Shown: positions 1-7,842, counted from the first letter of the stretch. The stretch is 33,338 nucleotides of DNA from Bacteroidota bacterium (GCA_022572355.1 JACZWC010000047.1:1-33338); one strand, 5' to 3'. The notes: generated from the sequence alone by a model not told the origin. Translations and numbers: made by a program.

Positions 1-7
1 CACACTA

Positions 8-211
8 ATGAAAGATCCTATAGAAGCCCTAAATTCAGCATTAAAAGCACATGCTTGGGTTATGACGAGAGAAGATGTTAAATTGCATCCCGATTACAAT
101 GTATTTGATGCGCTTGGCGGTATAGGGTTATGGGATAGAGCAATGAATATTACGAAACAAAATCAAAATAAGAAACTGGTAGATATGATAATTGGAGAGA
201 TAAATGGCTAA
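8..211 (+). CDS. Small phage-like hypothetical protein, possibly 5'-partial
   Basis: I do not recognise this 67-residue product. It is a soluble, mixed-charge protein with no signal peptide or membrane segment. The reading frame is still open at the window edge, so the ATG at position 8 may be internal and this could be the C-terminus of a longer gene. Its stop overlaps the next start by 8 bases. Such tight same-strand packing, with three more small genes following, is typical of a phage structural module. That is inference from layout, since no domain is visible. Confidence 0.5.
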   Translation: MKDPIEALNSALKAHAWVMTREDVKLHPDYNVFDALGGIGLWDRAMNITKQNQNKKLVDMIIGEING

Positions 212-395
212 AGCAAAAGTTAAGAAACAAGTAACTAAAAAGCCGGAACTTACTGGGTTTTTGTTGGAATATGCCCAAAAATTAAAATTCACACGCAATC
301 TTCAGTTTATGCTTTTAGAATTCATACAGCTTGCCCTTAAAATAGATAGGGCAGCTGCAATGAAAATATCAAATAATATGGAAAGACCAAGTTAA
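204..395 (+). CDS. Small basic phage-like hypothetical protein
   Basis: This 63-residue protein starts with a lysine-rich stretch (MAKAKVKKQ) followed by a helical, hydrophobic-rich body. I do not recognise a family. A GGAGAG Shine-Dalgarno-like site lies just upstream of the ATG, and the start overlaps the end of the previous gene, which suggests translational coupling. The basic N-terminus would be compatible with nucleic-acid binding, but nothing in the sequence proves it. Confidence 0.55.
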   Translation: MAKAKVKKQVTKKPELTGFLLEYAQKLKFTRNLQFMLLEFIQLALKIDRAAAMKISNNMERPS

Positions 396-404
396 GGAGA
401 TAAT

Positions 405-659
405 ATGGGAAAACATATAAGCCCAATATCAAGACCAAGTAAAGTTCCCCTTGTAATCCCGGAAGATACAAGACCAACACGCACACATGCAGGAATGGTT
501 CCTTCTACCGGAATAAAGGGACGCGGGATGCTGGTTTCACCACAGAATATGGAAGCAAGGGGTGAGGGCAAAACCCAAAAGGGAACCAATAGGGATAAAA
601 CTCCCTCACAAAAAGGGCGGGAACACGCAATAGGTCCCGCTGAACACGTATTACCATAG
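405..659 (+). CDS. Pro/Gly/Lys-rich phage-like hypothetical protein
   Basis: This 84-residue protein is rich in Pro, Gly, Lys and Arg and probably largely disordered (for example ISRPSKVPLVIPEDTRPTR). An AAGGAG site sits 5 bases before the ATG, a near-perfect Shine-Dalgarno sequence that strongly supports the start. Genes further right in the window lack such sites. I recognise no family. The position between a small basic protein and a scaffold-like protein fits a virion-assembly module, by context only. Confidence 0.55.
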   Translation: MGKHISPISRPSKVPLVIPEDTRPTRTHAGMVPSTGIKGRGMLVSPQNMEARGEGKTQKGTNRDKTPSQKGREHAIGPAEHVLP

Positions 660-683
660 CCTCAAAGAGGCAAGGAGTAAAAA

Positions 684-1163
684 ATGGCTGTTGATGATGT
701 TAAATTAGACCAAGGAAATAAAACGGATCCCAAAACAAGTGCTGGGATAACCGAAAAAAACCAGTCGGATTTGAACACACCATCTGACGGAGATACCAAT
801 CCGACAATTGACGGAAGTAAATCATATGAGTTAAAGATTAATGGAAAGATGCTTAACTTCACGGAAGACGAACTTATTGAAGCTGCATCTAAGGGAATTG
901 ATTATACTCAAAAAATGCAGATGTTAGCCGATGAAAAGAAGAGAATCGAACCTTATCTACCATTTATTGATAAGATGTCAACAGATGTTGCTTATGCAAA
1001 TTCAATGATAGAAGCATCAAATGAAATCGAATCTCAAGATAATCAATCATCCGACTCAGGAACAGATCCACAGACACGAGCTCAAATACTCAATCTACAA
1101 AAACAGGTTTCCGATTTAACAATGGGAACTAAGTTTGATGCTCTCGAAGAGAAGAGTAGCTGA
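684..1163 (+). CDS. Phage scaffold-like protein, C-terminus probably truncated
   Basis: The frame codes for 159 residues. The N-terminal ~45 residues are acidic, low-complexity and Ser/Thr/Asp-rich. Residues ~47-90 contain a pattern I associate with phage capsid-assembly scaffold-like proteins: a short strand 'ELKINGK', then 'FTEDELIEAASKGIDYTQKMQ' and a charged helix. A coiled-coil-like segment follows (QILNLQKQVSDLT) before an abrupt stop after FDALEEKSS. In that family the chain usually continues well beyond this point, so I suspect truncation at about 1150-1165. An AAGGAG site lies 6 bases upstream of the ATG. Family assignment rests on sequence style, not a search. Confidence 0.5.
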   Translation: MAVDDVKLDQGNKTDPKTSAGITEKNQSDLNTPSDGDTNPTIDGSKSYELKINGKMLNFTEDELIEAASKGIDYTQKMQMLADEKKRIEPYLPFIDKMSTDVAYANSMIEASNEIESQDNQSSDSGTDPQTRAQILNLQKQVSDLTMGTKFDALEEKSS

Positions 1164-1189
1164 GTAGGAAGGTGCCAGAACAAGAAAAT

Positions 1190-1219
1190 TGCGGAGGCAC
1201 GAATAAACGAACCTCCGCA
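1190..1219 (-). terminator. Rho-independent terminator of the SBBP gene
   Basis: TGCGGAGG at 1190-1197 is the exact reverse complement of CCTCCGCA at 1212-1219, with a 14-base loop. Read on the minus strand, the stem is followed by ATTTTCTT. It lies 14 bases beyond the stop of the minus-strand SBBP gene. It also falls just right of the phage-like cassette, so it marks where host sequence must already have begun. Confidence 0.7.
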
Positions 1220-1233
1220 TTGCCCCCTGCCTG

Positions 1234-3117
1234 CTATTGAATTACGACTTTCCTATTCTCAATCTTCTGATTGGAAAGAAGTTGAATGAAGTAAATCCCT
1301 TTTGGATACTCACTCAAATCAATTTTTGCAGCTCCATCAATTAGAGTTTCACTCAATACGATCTGGCCAGTAGGCGAATAGATGTTCAGTTCTACTCTAT
1401 CCATTGAGGCGGTTTCCACAACGAAAGCTCCTCTGGTAGGATTTGGATAAATAGAAATATCAATCTCGTCAATCTCCTCTGCTACATCCAGTAGGATTTC
1501 TTCCATCTCCTCATTGTCTGTGTTGTTACTCATCTTGTTATGTCCACCGCCTTTGGAGCTGTATTTTATGGTGACATAATCATTATAAGTACCTACTCTT
1601 TCACTTCCGCACACATATACTTTGCCTGAACCGTCAACAGCAATGTCCGCTGCATCATCATTTTGATTCATGGGGCCATTGTGTCTTGCTCTCCATTGTT
1701 CTGTACCACTCGCGTCATATTTGACGGTCGCAATATCAAAACCATTTCCACTGTAGTAGCTGTTACCAGTTACATAAACATTTCCATCGTCATCCATGGT
1801 CATAGCCTTGGCATGGTCCTGAGTATTTCCTACGGATCCATCAGAATATGGCCTTAAATCATTGTAAGATTTAATCCATTGACGCACTCCATTCGCATCG
1901 TGTTTGATGGTGACATAATTATCAAATCCCGGAGGGCCTGATGTTCCTCCATTTCCGTTTTGGCTTCCGGCTATGTATACATTGCCGGCGTCGTCTACCT
2001 CAATTCCAACAGGTTCAGCAATTGGCACAATTGCATCCTGCGCAAACCACTGCTGAATTCCATTCGAATTGAATTTATAAATTGCGTATAAATCATACTG
2101 GCCTCCGTAAGGATAGAAGAAGTTGGTTCCTGTGATATACACATTACCTGCGTCATCTAAGGTTATTGCACTAGACCTACCCAATAGTCTTTGTCCACCC
2201 GCATAGCCTACTCCTCTTGCCAGCCATTGTTGTGTTCCTGCGGCATTGTATTTAATTGTGGTATTCTCTGTCATACATCCAAAACATTCAACAGATCCAC
2301 CTGTGACATGAACGTTTCCAGAACCATCAACAGCCATATCAGATACTCCATCATTGAAATTGGCGCGGTTGTATCTTTTAACCCATTGTTCAACACCATT
2401 GGCGTCATATTTCACGGTAGCCCAGTCTAAGTTGGTTCCGTAACCATAGCTGTTCCCAGTTACATATACATTACCAGCATCATCCAACCCAATCGCTTTC
2501 ACGTACTCGTTACCATGGCTAGGTCCATCGTATATAGCAACCCATTGCTCTACCCCCTTTGAATTGTACTTGATGGTTACGTAATCATAACTCCCGTATT
2601 CCACCATCACATCACAAGAACCCTCAAGGTAGAGTTCGTAAGCGATGTCGTACAGCATAACCATGCCCTCCGAATCTACCAAGGACAGTTCCCATCCCAT
2701 CATAGCGGCGGCCTCTTCAAGCAGGCAATCCAGTTGAGCTTGTGTTAGGTCTTCAAATTCCGGCATAAAGGAATAACCATTGTAACTTTTTCCAGTTACG
2801 TAAACATTCCCCGCATTATCAAGAACTATATCGATTGCTTCGTCAAGGTTATTTGAAGGGCCATTATAAGTAACAGACCATTTTTTGACTCCAGCTGAAT
2901 TGTACTTGACAGTTGCATAGTCGAGGTTGCTACCATTGTGGCTTTTACCAGTTACAAAAGAGTTTCCATGATTATCAACAGCCATTGCCGTTGCCTTGTC
3001 GGAAATATTTCCAGTTCCGTTGTAGTTTTTGGCCCATTTTTCAGTGATTGTCTGAGCATTTATTTGTATGGTTAAACCGATCCCGATTATCCCCATAATT
3101 AGGTTTTTTGTGTTCAT
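1234..3117 (-). CDS. Secreted SBBP beta-propeller protein with T9SS sorting domain
   Basis: This is a 627-residue exported protein. Residues 1-22 form a signal peptide. Eight SBBP-type repeats follow, each with a variant of 'D(D/N)AGNVYVTG' and a '(A/V)TVKYN..G..QW' strand, consistent with a beta-propeller. An acidic linker (about residues 510-545) precedes a C-terminal sorting domain (ISIYPNPTRGAF ... YPKGIYFIQL) that directs type IX export and surface anchoring in Bacteroidota. Blade 2 is interrupted by ~60 helical, acidic residues (~116-175) that no other blade has. Function is unknown; a surface or adhesion role is inference. It has its own terminator and stands alone. Confidence 0.88.
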   Translation of the reverse strand: MNTKNLIMGIIGIGLTIQINAQTITEKWAKNYNGTGNISDKATAMAVDNHGNSFVTGKSHNGSNLDYATVKYNSAGVKKWSVTYNGPSNNLDEAIDIVLDNAGNVYVTGKSYNGYSFMPEFEDLTQAQLDCLLEEAAAMMGWELSLVDSEGMVMLYDIAYELYLEGSCDVMVEYGSYDYVTIKYNSKGVEQWVAIYDGPSHGNEYVKAIGLDDAGNVYVTGNSYGYGTNLDWATVKYDANGVEQWVKRYNRANFNDGVSDMAVDGSGNVHVTGGSVECFGCMTENTTIKYNAAGTQQWLARGVGYAGGQRLLGRSSAITLDDAGNVYITGTNFFYPYGGQYDLYAIYKFNSNGIQQWFAQDAIVPIAEPVGIEVDDAGNVYIAGSQNGNGGTSGPPGFDNYVTIKHDANGVRQWIKSYNDLRPYSDGSVGNTQDHAKAMTMDDDGNVYVTGNSYYSGNGFDIATVKYDASGTEQWRARHNGPMNQNDDAADIAVDGSGKVYVCGSERVGTYNDYVTIKYSSKGGGHNKMSNNTDNEEMEEILLDVAEEIDEIDISIYPNPTRGAFVVETASMDRVELNIYSPTGQIVLSETLIDGAAKIDLSEYPKGIYFIQLLSNQKIENRKVVIQ

Positions 3118-3200
3118 CTTTTTTGATTTATTAAAAGTTTAAAACTGATTATTTATGCGGGCCTTCGCCTGATAAAACAGGCTATGGACCACGAGTGCAG

Positions 3201-3366
3201 AAGGGTTTGGGATCAGTCTGCGTTGATCGTGTAGTTCCTATAGGCATAAACCTAATGTAGGAGGGTTTAGAATCAGTCTACTTTTGATTGGCAGTTCCTT
3301 GAAAAGGAGAGTTTGGAATCAGTCTGCCTTTGATTTAGAAGAAGGGTTTTTGATCGGTCTTCAATC
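3201..3366. repeat. Four degenerate direct repeats upstream of the SBBP gene
   Basis: A ~26-bp core, roughly GGGTTTgGaATCAGTCTgC followed by TTGAT, occurs four times, starting near 3203, 3263, 3309 and 3344. Copies 1 and 2 also share a downstream (G/C)AGTTCC block. Spacings shrink from 60 to 46 to 35 bp and the fourth copy is the most diverged. They lie in a 523-bp gene-free interval (3118-3640), on the 5' side of the SBBP gene. Apart from these repeats and a coding remnant at 3487-3618, I see nothing else there. Confidence 0.6.
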
Positions 3367-3486
3367 GATCATTTTCTCAAATCGAGCGCGAAGGTATACG
3401 TTATTTTTTATTTTCCAAAATTTTTTCGTAAAGAGACAGTCGTTTTTAAAGAACAATTCAAAATTAGTTATTCATCATTGTCCAGA

Positions 3487-3618
3487 CTATTGAGGGTTTT
3501 CATACATTAGGAAAGAGCTGTACGGCTTTAAAATTTGGGGTATTAGTTCAGATATGTCAACAGATTTAAGTTCCTCACCTTCCACCTTAGAAACTTTATC
3601 CAGAATAGATTTCCCATA
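3487..3618 (-). pseudogene. Orphan C-terminal coding remnant without a start codon
   Basis: On the minus strand 43 sense codons end at a stop at 3487-3489. They read like a genuine protein tail: charged and amphipathic, with segments 'KSILDKVSKVEGEELKSV' and 'DISELIPQILKPYSSFL'. A stop lies directly upstream (3619-3621), and the only in-frame ATG is six codons from the end, so no normal start exists. It lies immediately downstream of vapC. I interpret it as the 3' fragment of a lost gene. A small gene with an unusual start, or chance, remains possible. Confidence 0.3.
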
Positions 3619-3640
3619 TTATTACTTTTTTATAATGGTT

Positions 3641-4039
3641 TTAAATAAATTTCACTTTTATCTCCCCCTCCAAACTCTTAAACTCCTTATCGCCTGTAAC
3701 CAACAAACCTCTTTTTGATTTTGTGAGAGCTGCAGCAAAGGCGTCTGCATAAGAAAGTCTGTGAACAGCTTTGTATTTTGCAGCATTGATAGTTAAATTC
3801 AAATCAATTCCAACAATTTCCAGGGGCATTTGCTGGACAATTTTTACCGATTGATCAGCGTGTTTTTGCCCGTATGTGCGGTGCAAGATATAGTAAATCT
3901 CTCCGAGATTAATCAAAGAAATAAACCCTGCTTTATCACCAGCGGAAATTTCAGAAAGTAATTCAGAAACCTGCTCATGCCCCTTCTCTTTTTTAAAATG
4001 AGCAATCATCGCATAGCTGTCGAAAACAAGGTTCGTCAT
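3641..4039 (-). CDS. vapC: PIN-domain ribonuclease toxin (VapC family)
   Basis: This 132-residue protein spans a single PIN domain, the usual VapC length. The four acidic metal-binding positions expected for the family are visible: D7 (VFDSYAMIA), E47 (NLGEIYYIL), D99 (SYADAFAAA) and D117 (LVTGDKEF). VapC toxins are Mg2+-dependent ribonucleases that cut specific RNAs, often tRNAs, when the antitoxin is lost; the target here cannot be read from sequence. Its ATG overlaps the antitoxin stop as ATGA (4036-4039), so the two are translationally coupled, antitoxin first. All catalytic residues are intact, so I expect an active toxin. Confidence 0.87.
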   Translation of the reverse strand: MTNLVFDSYAMIAHFKKEKGHEQVSELLSEISAGDKAGFISLINLGEIYYILHRTYGQKHADQSVKIVQQMPLEIVGIDLNLTINAAKYKAVHRLSYADAFAAALTKSKRGLLVTGDKEFKSLEGEIKVKFI

Positions 4040-4266
4040 AAATTCTTTTCTATTTGTTTTTCTTTCATCAACTCAGCTATGGGATCGCCATCTCCTTTCA
4101 ACCATCCAGCAAGATTTTCAAAATATGCTTTATTTAATGCTTTAATAACAAGTTCGCCGTTTTTTTCAATGAAAGCCACTTTCACCCCGCGCCTGATGCC
4201 GTATTTCCTCCTTAATTTTTTCGGTACTACGATTTGCCCTTTGTTCGTTGTTATTGAAGTTTCCAT
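4036..4266 (-). CDS. vapB: AbrB/SpoVT-fold antitoxin (VapB-like)
   Basis: This 76-residue protein has the swapped-hairpin AbrB DNA-binding motif at residues 5-44 (TTNKGQIVVPKKLRRKYGI, then GVKVAFIEKNGELVI). The C-terminal ~30 residues (FENLAGWLKGDGDPIAEL) would wrap the PIN toxin and block its active site, as in known VapBC pairs. Antitoxins of this type bind their own promoter together with the toxin. A candidate operator lies at 4282-4306, just upstream. It is the first gene of the pair and overlaps vapC by 4 bases. Confidence 0.87.
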   Translation of the reverse strand: METSITTNKGQIVVPKKLRRKYGIRRGVKVAFIEKNGELVIKALNKAYFENLAGWLKGDGDPIAELMKEKQIEKNL

Positions 4267-4281
4267 ACAATTTTATTTTGT

Positions 4282-4306
4282 GTGTACATATTTATAATGT
4301 ATATAC
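4282..4306. promoter_or_regulatory. Candidate VapB operator (inverted repeat)
   Basis: GTGTACAT (4282-4289) and ATGTATAT (4297-4304) form a 6-of-8 inverted repeat around a 7-base AT spacer. It sits 15-40 bases upstream of the antitoxin ATG, where AbrB-fold antitoxins usually bind for autoregulation. The assignment is by position and symmetry only. Confidence 0.4.
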
Positions 4307-4358
4307 GAAAAAAGTAAGTATTTGTTACGTTTTTTTATTCATTTTGTTTTTAACAATA

Positions 4359-4402
4359 AAAAAGCCCTGTTATCTTGAGCATGGCCAAAAGACAGGGCTT
4401 TC
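4359..4402 (-). terminator. Rho-independent terminator after hppD
   Basis: AAAGCCCTGT and ACAGGGCTTT form a 10-bp stem around a ~20-base loop. Read on the minus strand, the stem runs into TTTTTT and then ATTG. It lies 25 bases past the hppD stop and closes the hmgA-hppD operon. It also separates that operon from the vapBC promoter region. Confidence 0.8.
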
Positions 4403-4426
4403 ATTCAAAAATCGTAAATCCAAAAT

Positions 4427-5572
4427 CTATAAGGTGCCCCTATTCTCCTGCTCTCTTTCTATTGCTTCAAAAAGCGCTTTGAAGTTGCCCTTTCCGAAGG
4501 ATTTCGCTCCTTTTCGCTGGATGATCTCATAGAATACAGTGGGCCTGTCCTCCACGGGCTTGGTGAATATTTGAAGAAGATATCCCTCGTCATCGCGGTC
4601 AATAAGTATCCCCAGTTTTTTCAGTGGTTCCAGATCCTCATCAATTTCACCTACCCTTTCCATTACCGTGTCATAATAACTTGAAGGGACGTAAAGAAAA
4701 TCGACTCCTCTTTCGGTCAATGCAGTTACAGTTTTAATGATGTTGTCAGTGGCTAGCGCTATATGTTGAACTCCCGATCCCTTGTAGAAATCTATGTATT
4801 CTTCGATCTGAGATTTCCTCTTACCCTTCGCCGGTTCATTGATTGGAAACTTGATCCTTCCATTTCCATTGGTCATCACCTTGCTCATCAATGCAGTATA
4901 TTCTGTAGATATATCTTTGTCGTCAAAAGATATGAGTTGGGCGAATCCCATCACCTTTGCATAAAAATCTACCCATTTATTCATTTCTCCCCAACCTACG
5001 TTACCGACCATATGATCGACATATTTCAACCCGACTGGTGGTGGATTGTAATTAGATTCCCATTTAACAAATCCTGGCATGAAGAGACCTTTGTAATTTT
5101 TTCTCTCCACAAAAATGTGCACCGTTTCGCCATACGTATATATTCCAGATTGGATGACTTGCCCATCTTCATCCTCTGTCATTACTGGCTCCATAAAAGA
5201 TTTTGCCCCCCGGCTGGTCGTTTCCTCCCACGACTTTGTGGCATCATCCACCCAAAGCGCAATGACCTTTACACCATCACCGTGTTCATTCAAATGTTTG
5301 TTAATCGGACCATCTGCGTTTAAAGGTGTGGTGAGAACCAGCCGGATTTTATCCTGAGCCAGCACATAAGAAACCTTTTCCGTGTTGCCCGTTTCCAACC
5401 CCGAGAATGCGTAGGATTGAAAGCCAAAAGCAGATTTATAATAGTGAGCCGCTTGTTTGGCGTTGCCAACATAAAACTCAACGTAATCAGTTCCATTTAA
5501 TGGAAGAAAATCTTCTGCTTCCTCAAAAATTTTCTCCAGGCCAACTTCCGCATTTTCTGTGTTATCACTCAT
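4427..5572 (-). CDS. hppD: 4-hydroxyphenylpyruvate dioxygenase
   Basis: This 381-residue enzyme converts 4-hydroxyphenylpyruvate and O2 to homogentisate, the second step of tyrosine catabolism. Two vicinal-oxygen-chelate domains are visible (about 25-155 and 180-355). The Fe(II) facial triad is present at H187 (YVDHMVGNV), H270 (GVQHIALAT) and E349 (FYEIIQRKG). The conserved C-terminal helix motif 'GAKSFGKGNFKALFEAIEREQ' closes the active site. It lies 11 bases downstream of hmgA on the same strand, so the product of one enzyme is the substrate of its operon partner. Length and motifs are normal and I expect full activity. Confidence 0.96.
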   Translation of the reverse strand: MSDNTENAEVGLEKIFEEAEDFLPLNGTDYVEFYVGNAKQAAHYYKSAFGFQSYAFSGLETGNTEKVSYVLAQDKIRLVLTTPLNADGPINKHLNEHGDGVKVIALWVDDATKSWEETTSRGAKSFMEPVMTEDEDGQVIQSGIYTYGETVHIFVERKNYKGLFMPGFVKWESNYNPPPVGLKYVDHMVGNVGWGEMNKWVDFYAKVMGFAQLISFDDKDISTEYTALMSKVMTNGNGRIKFPINEPAKGKRKSQIEEYIDFYKGSGVQHIALATDNIIKTVTALTERGVDFLYVPSSYYDTVMERVGEIDEDLEPLKKLGILIDRDDEGYLLQIFTKPVEDRPTVFYEIIQRKGAKSFGKGNFKALFEAIEREQENRGTL

Positions 5573-5583
5573 AATCTCAATTT

Positions 5584-6741
5584 TTATTCAGTCCAGGATT
5601 TATAATATTCACCATCATCTATTTTTAAGGCGTCTTCGGTAATTTTCAACGGTTTAAATGTATCGACCATCACCGCCAACTCTTTGGTTTCCTTTTGCCC
5701 GATGCTTCTTTCCATTGCTCCAGGGTGTGGGCCATGAGGAATTCCAGCAGGATGTAAGGAAATATGTCCATGCTCAATGTCATTTCGACTCATAAAGTCA
5801 CCATCAACATAATACAATACCTCATCTGAATCGATATTGCTGTGATTGTACGGAGCTGGTATTGATTCCGGATGATAATCAAATAATCTCGGACAAAAGG
5901 AACATACCGCAAAGGCATCCGTTTCGAAGGTTTGATGAACGGGAGGCGGTTGATGTATCCTTCCCGTAATTGATTCAAAGTCGTGGATGGAGAATGCATA
6001 CGGAAAGTTGTATCCATCCCATCCAACTACATCAAAAGGATGTGTTTCATAAACGTACTCATGTATCATTCCCTCCTTTTTTATCTTTATAAGAAACTCA
6101 CCTTTTTCATCATAGGTTTCTAGGTCAGAAGGAGGTCGTATATCCCTTTCGCAGAATGGAGAATGTTCCAAAAGCTGGCCAAAATTATTCCTGTATCTCT
6201 TTGGTATGTACATCGGATGAAAGGACTCCACAATGAAGTGTCTATTGTCTTCTGAATTGAATTGTATCTGATAAATCATCCCCCGTGGAATCAATAAATA
6301 ATCTCCATAGCTAAATGTGATATTGCCCAGCATGGTTTTTAACGTTCCCTCTCCTTTATGAATAAAGATCATTTCATCAGCATCCGCATTTTTGTAGAAG
6401 TAATCGGTCATCGATTGTTGTGGAGCCCCCAATGAAATATGAAGATCATTGTTTACCAAAATCCTCTTTCGGCTGTCCAAAAAGTCTGCTTCCGGTTGTA
6501 TATCAAAGCCTTTAAGTTTATAGGCCTTCAAATTTTTATCTACGGCTATCTTTGGCTCAACGGAATAGGAACCTTTTATTTCTGTAACCCTGGTGGGTCG
6601 CTGAAGATGGTATAAAAGTGATGACATGCCCACAAAGCCAACTGTTCCGAACAACTGCTCATAATGATAATCGCCACTCTGTTTTTTAAAGACTGTATGT
6701 CTCTTATGTGGAGTTTTCCCTAATTTATGATAAAACGGCAC
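5584..6741 (-). CDS. hmgA: Homogentisate 1,2-dioxygenase
   Basis: This 385-residue enzyme opens the aromatic ring of homogentisate to give maleylacetoacetate. Candidate iron ligands of the cupin-type site lie in 'PYNHSNIDSDEVLYYVDGDF' (H300, E307) and in 'HPAGIPHGPHPG' (H336 or H339). The start codon is GTG at 6741, directly before 'PFYHKLGKTPHKRHT', which matches the expected N-terminus; no ATG fits better. It precedes hppD by 11 bases and follows trhO by about 50, with no clear promoter in that gap, so it may be transcribed from upstream of trhO. The later enzymes (isomerase, fumarylacetoacetase) are not in this window. Confidence 0.95.
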   Translation of the reverse strand: MPFYHKLGKTPHKRHTVFKKQSGDYHYEQLFGTVGFVGMSSLLYHLQRPTRVTEIKGSYSVEPKIAVDKNLKAYKLKGFDIQPEADFLDSRKRILVNNDLHISLGAPQQSMTDYFYKNADADEMIFIHKGEGTLKTMLGNITFSYGDYLLIPRGMIYQIQFNSEDNRHFIVESFHPMYIPKRYRNNFGQLLEHSPFCERDIRPPSDLETYDEKGEFLIKIKKEGMIHEYVYETHPFDVVGWDGYNFPYAFSIHDFESITGRIHQPPPVHQTFETDAFAVCSFCPRLFDYHPESIPAPYNHSNIDSDEVLYYVDGDFMSRNDIEHGHISLHPAGIPHGPHPGAMERSIGQKETKELAVMVDTFKPLKITEDALKIDDGEYYKSWTE

Positions 6742-6792
6742 CTGATTTAATTATTGATTGTCGATTAATGATTAAAATTATAAAAGAAAAGT

Positions 6793-7842
6793 TCATTTCC
6801 TCCTCTCGGAAAAAAATTCCTTGAGCTTTGGCCGTAGCCTGCCTTTAGCGTAAACCAACGGTTTTTCCCTTTTTGGCCCTTTTCTCAACTCGCGTTGCTC
6901 ATTTAAAGAAAGATTGGCAATTTCTTTACATTCATCGGTACAGCAGCCAGTGTATTCATTTTCGCATGTTTTGCACTGAATGAAAAGCAAATGACAGTCA
7001 TCATTCCTGCAATTTGTATGTGTATCACAGGGTTCTCCACACTGATGGCACGCACTAATGATTTCTGAGGTAATTCTCTCTCCCAATCTCTCATCAAATA
7101 CAAAATTTTTACCTATATATTTTGACTCGATATTTTCCTTTTTCACCTGATCCGCGTATGATATAATGCCGCCTTGCAGTTGGTTTACATCTTCAAATCC
7201 ACGATGTTTTAAATAAGCGCTGGCCTTTTCACATCTAATACCTCCAGTGCAATAGAGTAATATTTTATTCTTCTCTTTTCCATAGAGTTCTTTCATGACA
7301 ATGGGAATGGCCTGGGAAAATGTATCAGCATCAGGTAAGAATGCCCCTTTGAAATGGCCAATTTCACTTTCATAATGATTTCTAAAATCCACCGCAATGG
7401 TATCCTCCAATTCCATAGCCTCATTAAATTGAGCTGCAGAGAGATGTTTCCCTACCTTGGTTACATCAAAAGAGCCTTCGTTCAAACCATCGGCAAGAAT
7501 TTTGTCTCTAACCACAATTTTCAATTTGTAGAAAGATTTTCCATTATCCTCAACTGCAACTTTCATTTCAATATTTTCAAACCCCGTTCTTTTATTGAGT
7601 TCCCTGAGTAATTGATCGTAGTATCCTACAGGAATGCTCATTTGTGCATTGATCCCCTCACTCGCCAGATATATTCGGCCGAATGCATTTAGTTGGTTCC
7701 ACTGTGTATAGAGTTCATCTCTTAACCGTTCAGGGTCATCTATCTTAACATACCTGTAAAACGAAAAAGTTACCCGATTAAAAGTCTCGTTTTGCAGCTG
7801 CTCCTTCAAGAGCTTTTTATCATATTTATTATACAATTCCAT
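6793..7842 (-). CDS. trhO: tRNA uridine(34) hydroxylase, rhodanese-like (TrhO/YceA)
   Basis: This 349-residue protein belongs to the TrhO family, which uses O2 to hydroxylate wobble U34 towards 5-methoxyuridine-type modifications. An N-terminal ferredoxin-like domain (about 20-115) is followed by a rhodanese domain with the signature 'CTGGIRCEKAS' (C198 catalytic, C204). A Cys-rich tail (HQCGEPCDTHTNC ... CKTCENEYTGCC) probably binds metal. I take the ATG at 7842; a GTG two codons upstream (7848) would add two residues. A tyrosine catabolic operon follows on the same strand, but no functional link is apparent apart from a possible shared transcript. Confidence 0.93.
   Translation of the reverse strand: MELYNKYDKKLLKEQLQNETFNRVTFSFYRYVKIDDPERLRDELYTQWNQLNAFGRIYLASEGINAQMSIPVGYYDQLLRELNKRTGFENIEMKVAVEDNGKSFYKLKIVVRDKILADGLNEGSFDVTKVGKHLSAAQFNEAMELEDTIAVDFRNHYESEIGHFKGAFLPDADTFSQAIPIVMKELYGKEKNKILLYCTGGIRCEKASAYLKHRGFEDVNQLQGGIISYADQVKKENIESKYIGKNFVFDERLGERITSEIISACHQCGEPCDTHTNCRNDDCHLLFIQCKTCENEYTGCCTDECKEIANLSLNEQRELRKGPKREKPLVYAKGRLRPKLKEFFSERRK

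Noticed and set aside
3201..3366. Possible CRISPR array
   Set aside because: Only four degenerate copies with intervals of 60, 46 and 35 bp, no constant spacer length and no cas genes in the window.
3284..3493. 69-codon plus-strand open frame in the repeat region
   Set aside because: It runs through the degenerate repeats, has a Phe-rich composition expected from T-rich non-coding DNA, and shows no start signal or domain.
4763..5323. Long open frame antisense to hppD (186 codons, plus strand)
   Set aside because: hppD has all its catalytic residues in the other strand; the antisense frame has no recognisable domain and its composition is that of a shadow.
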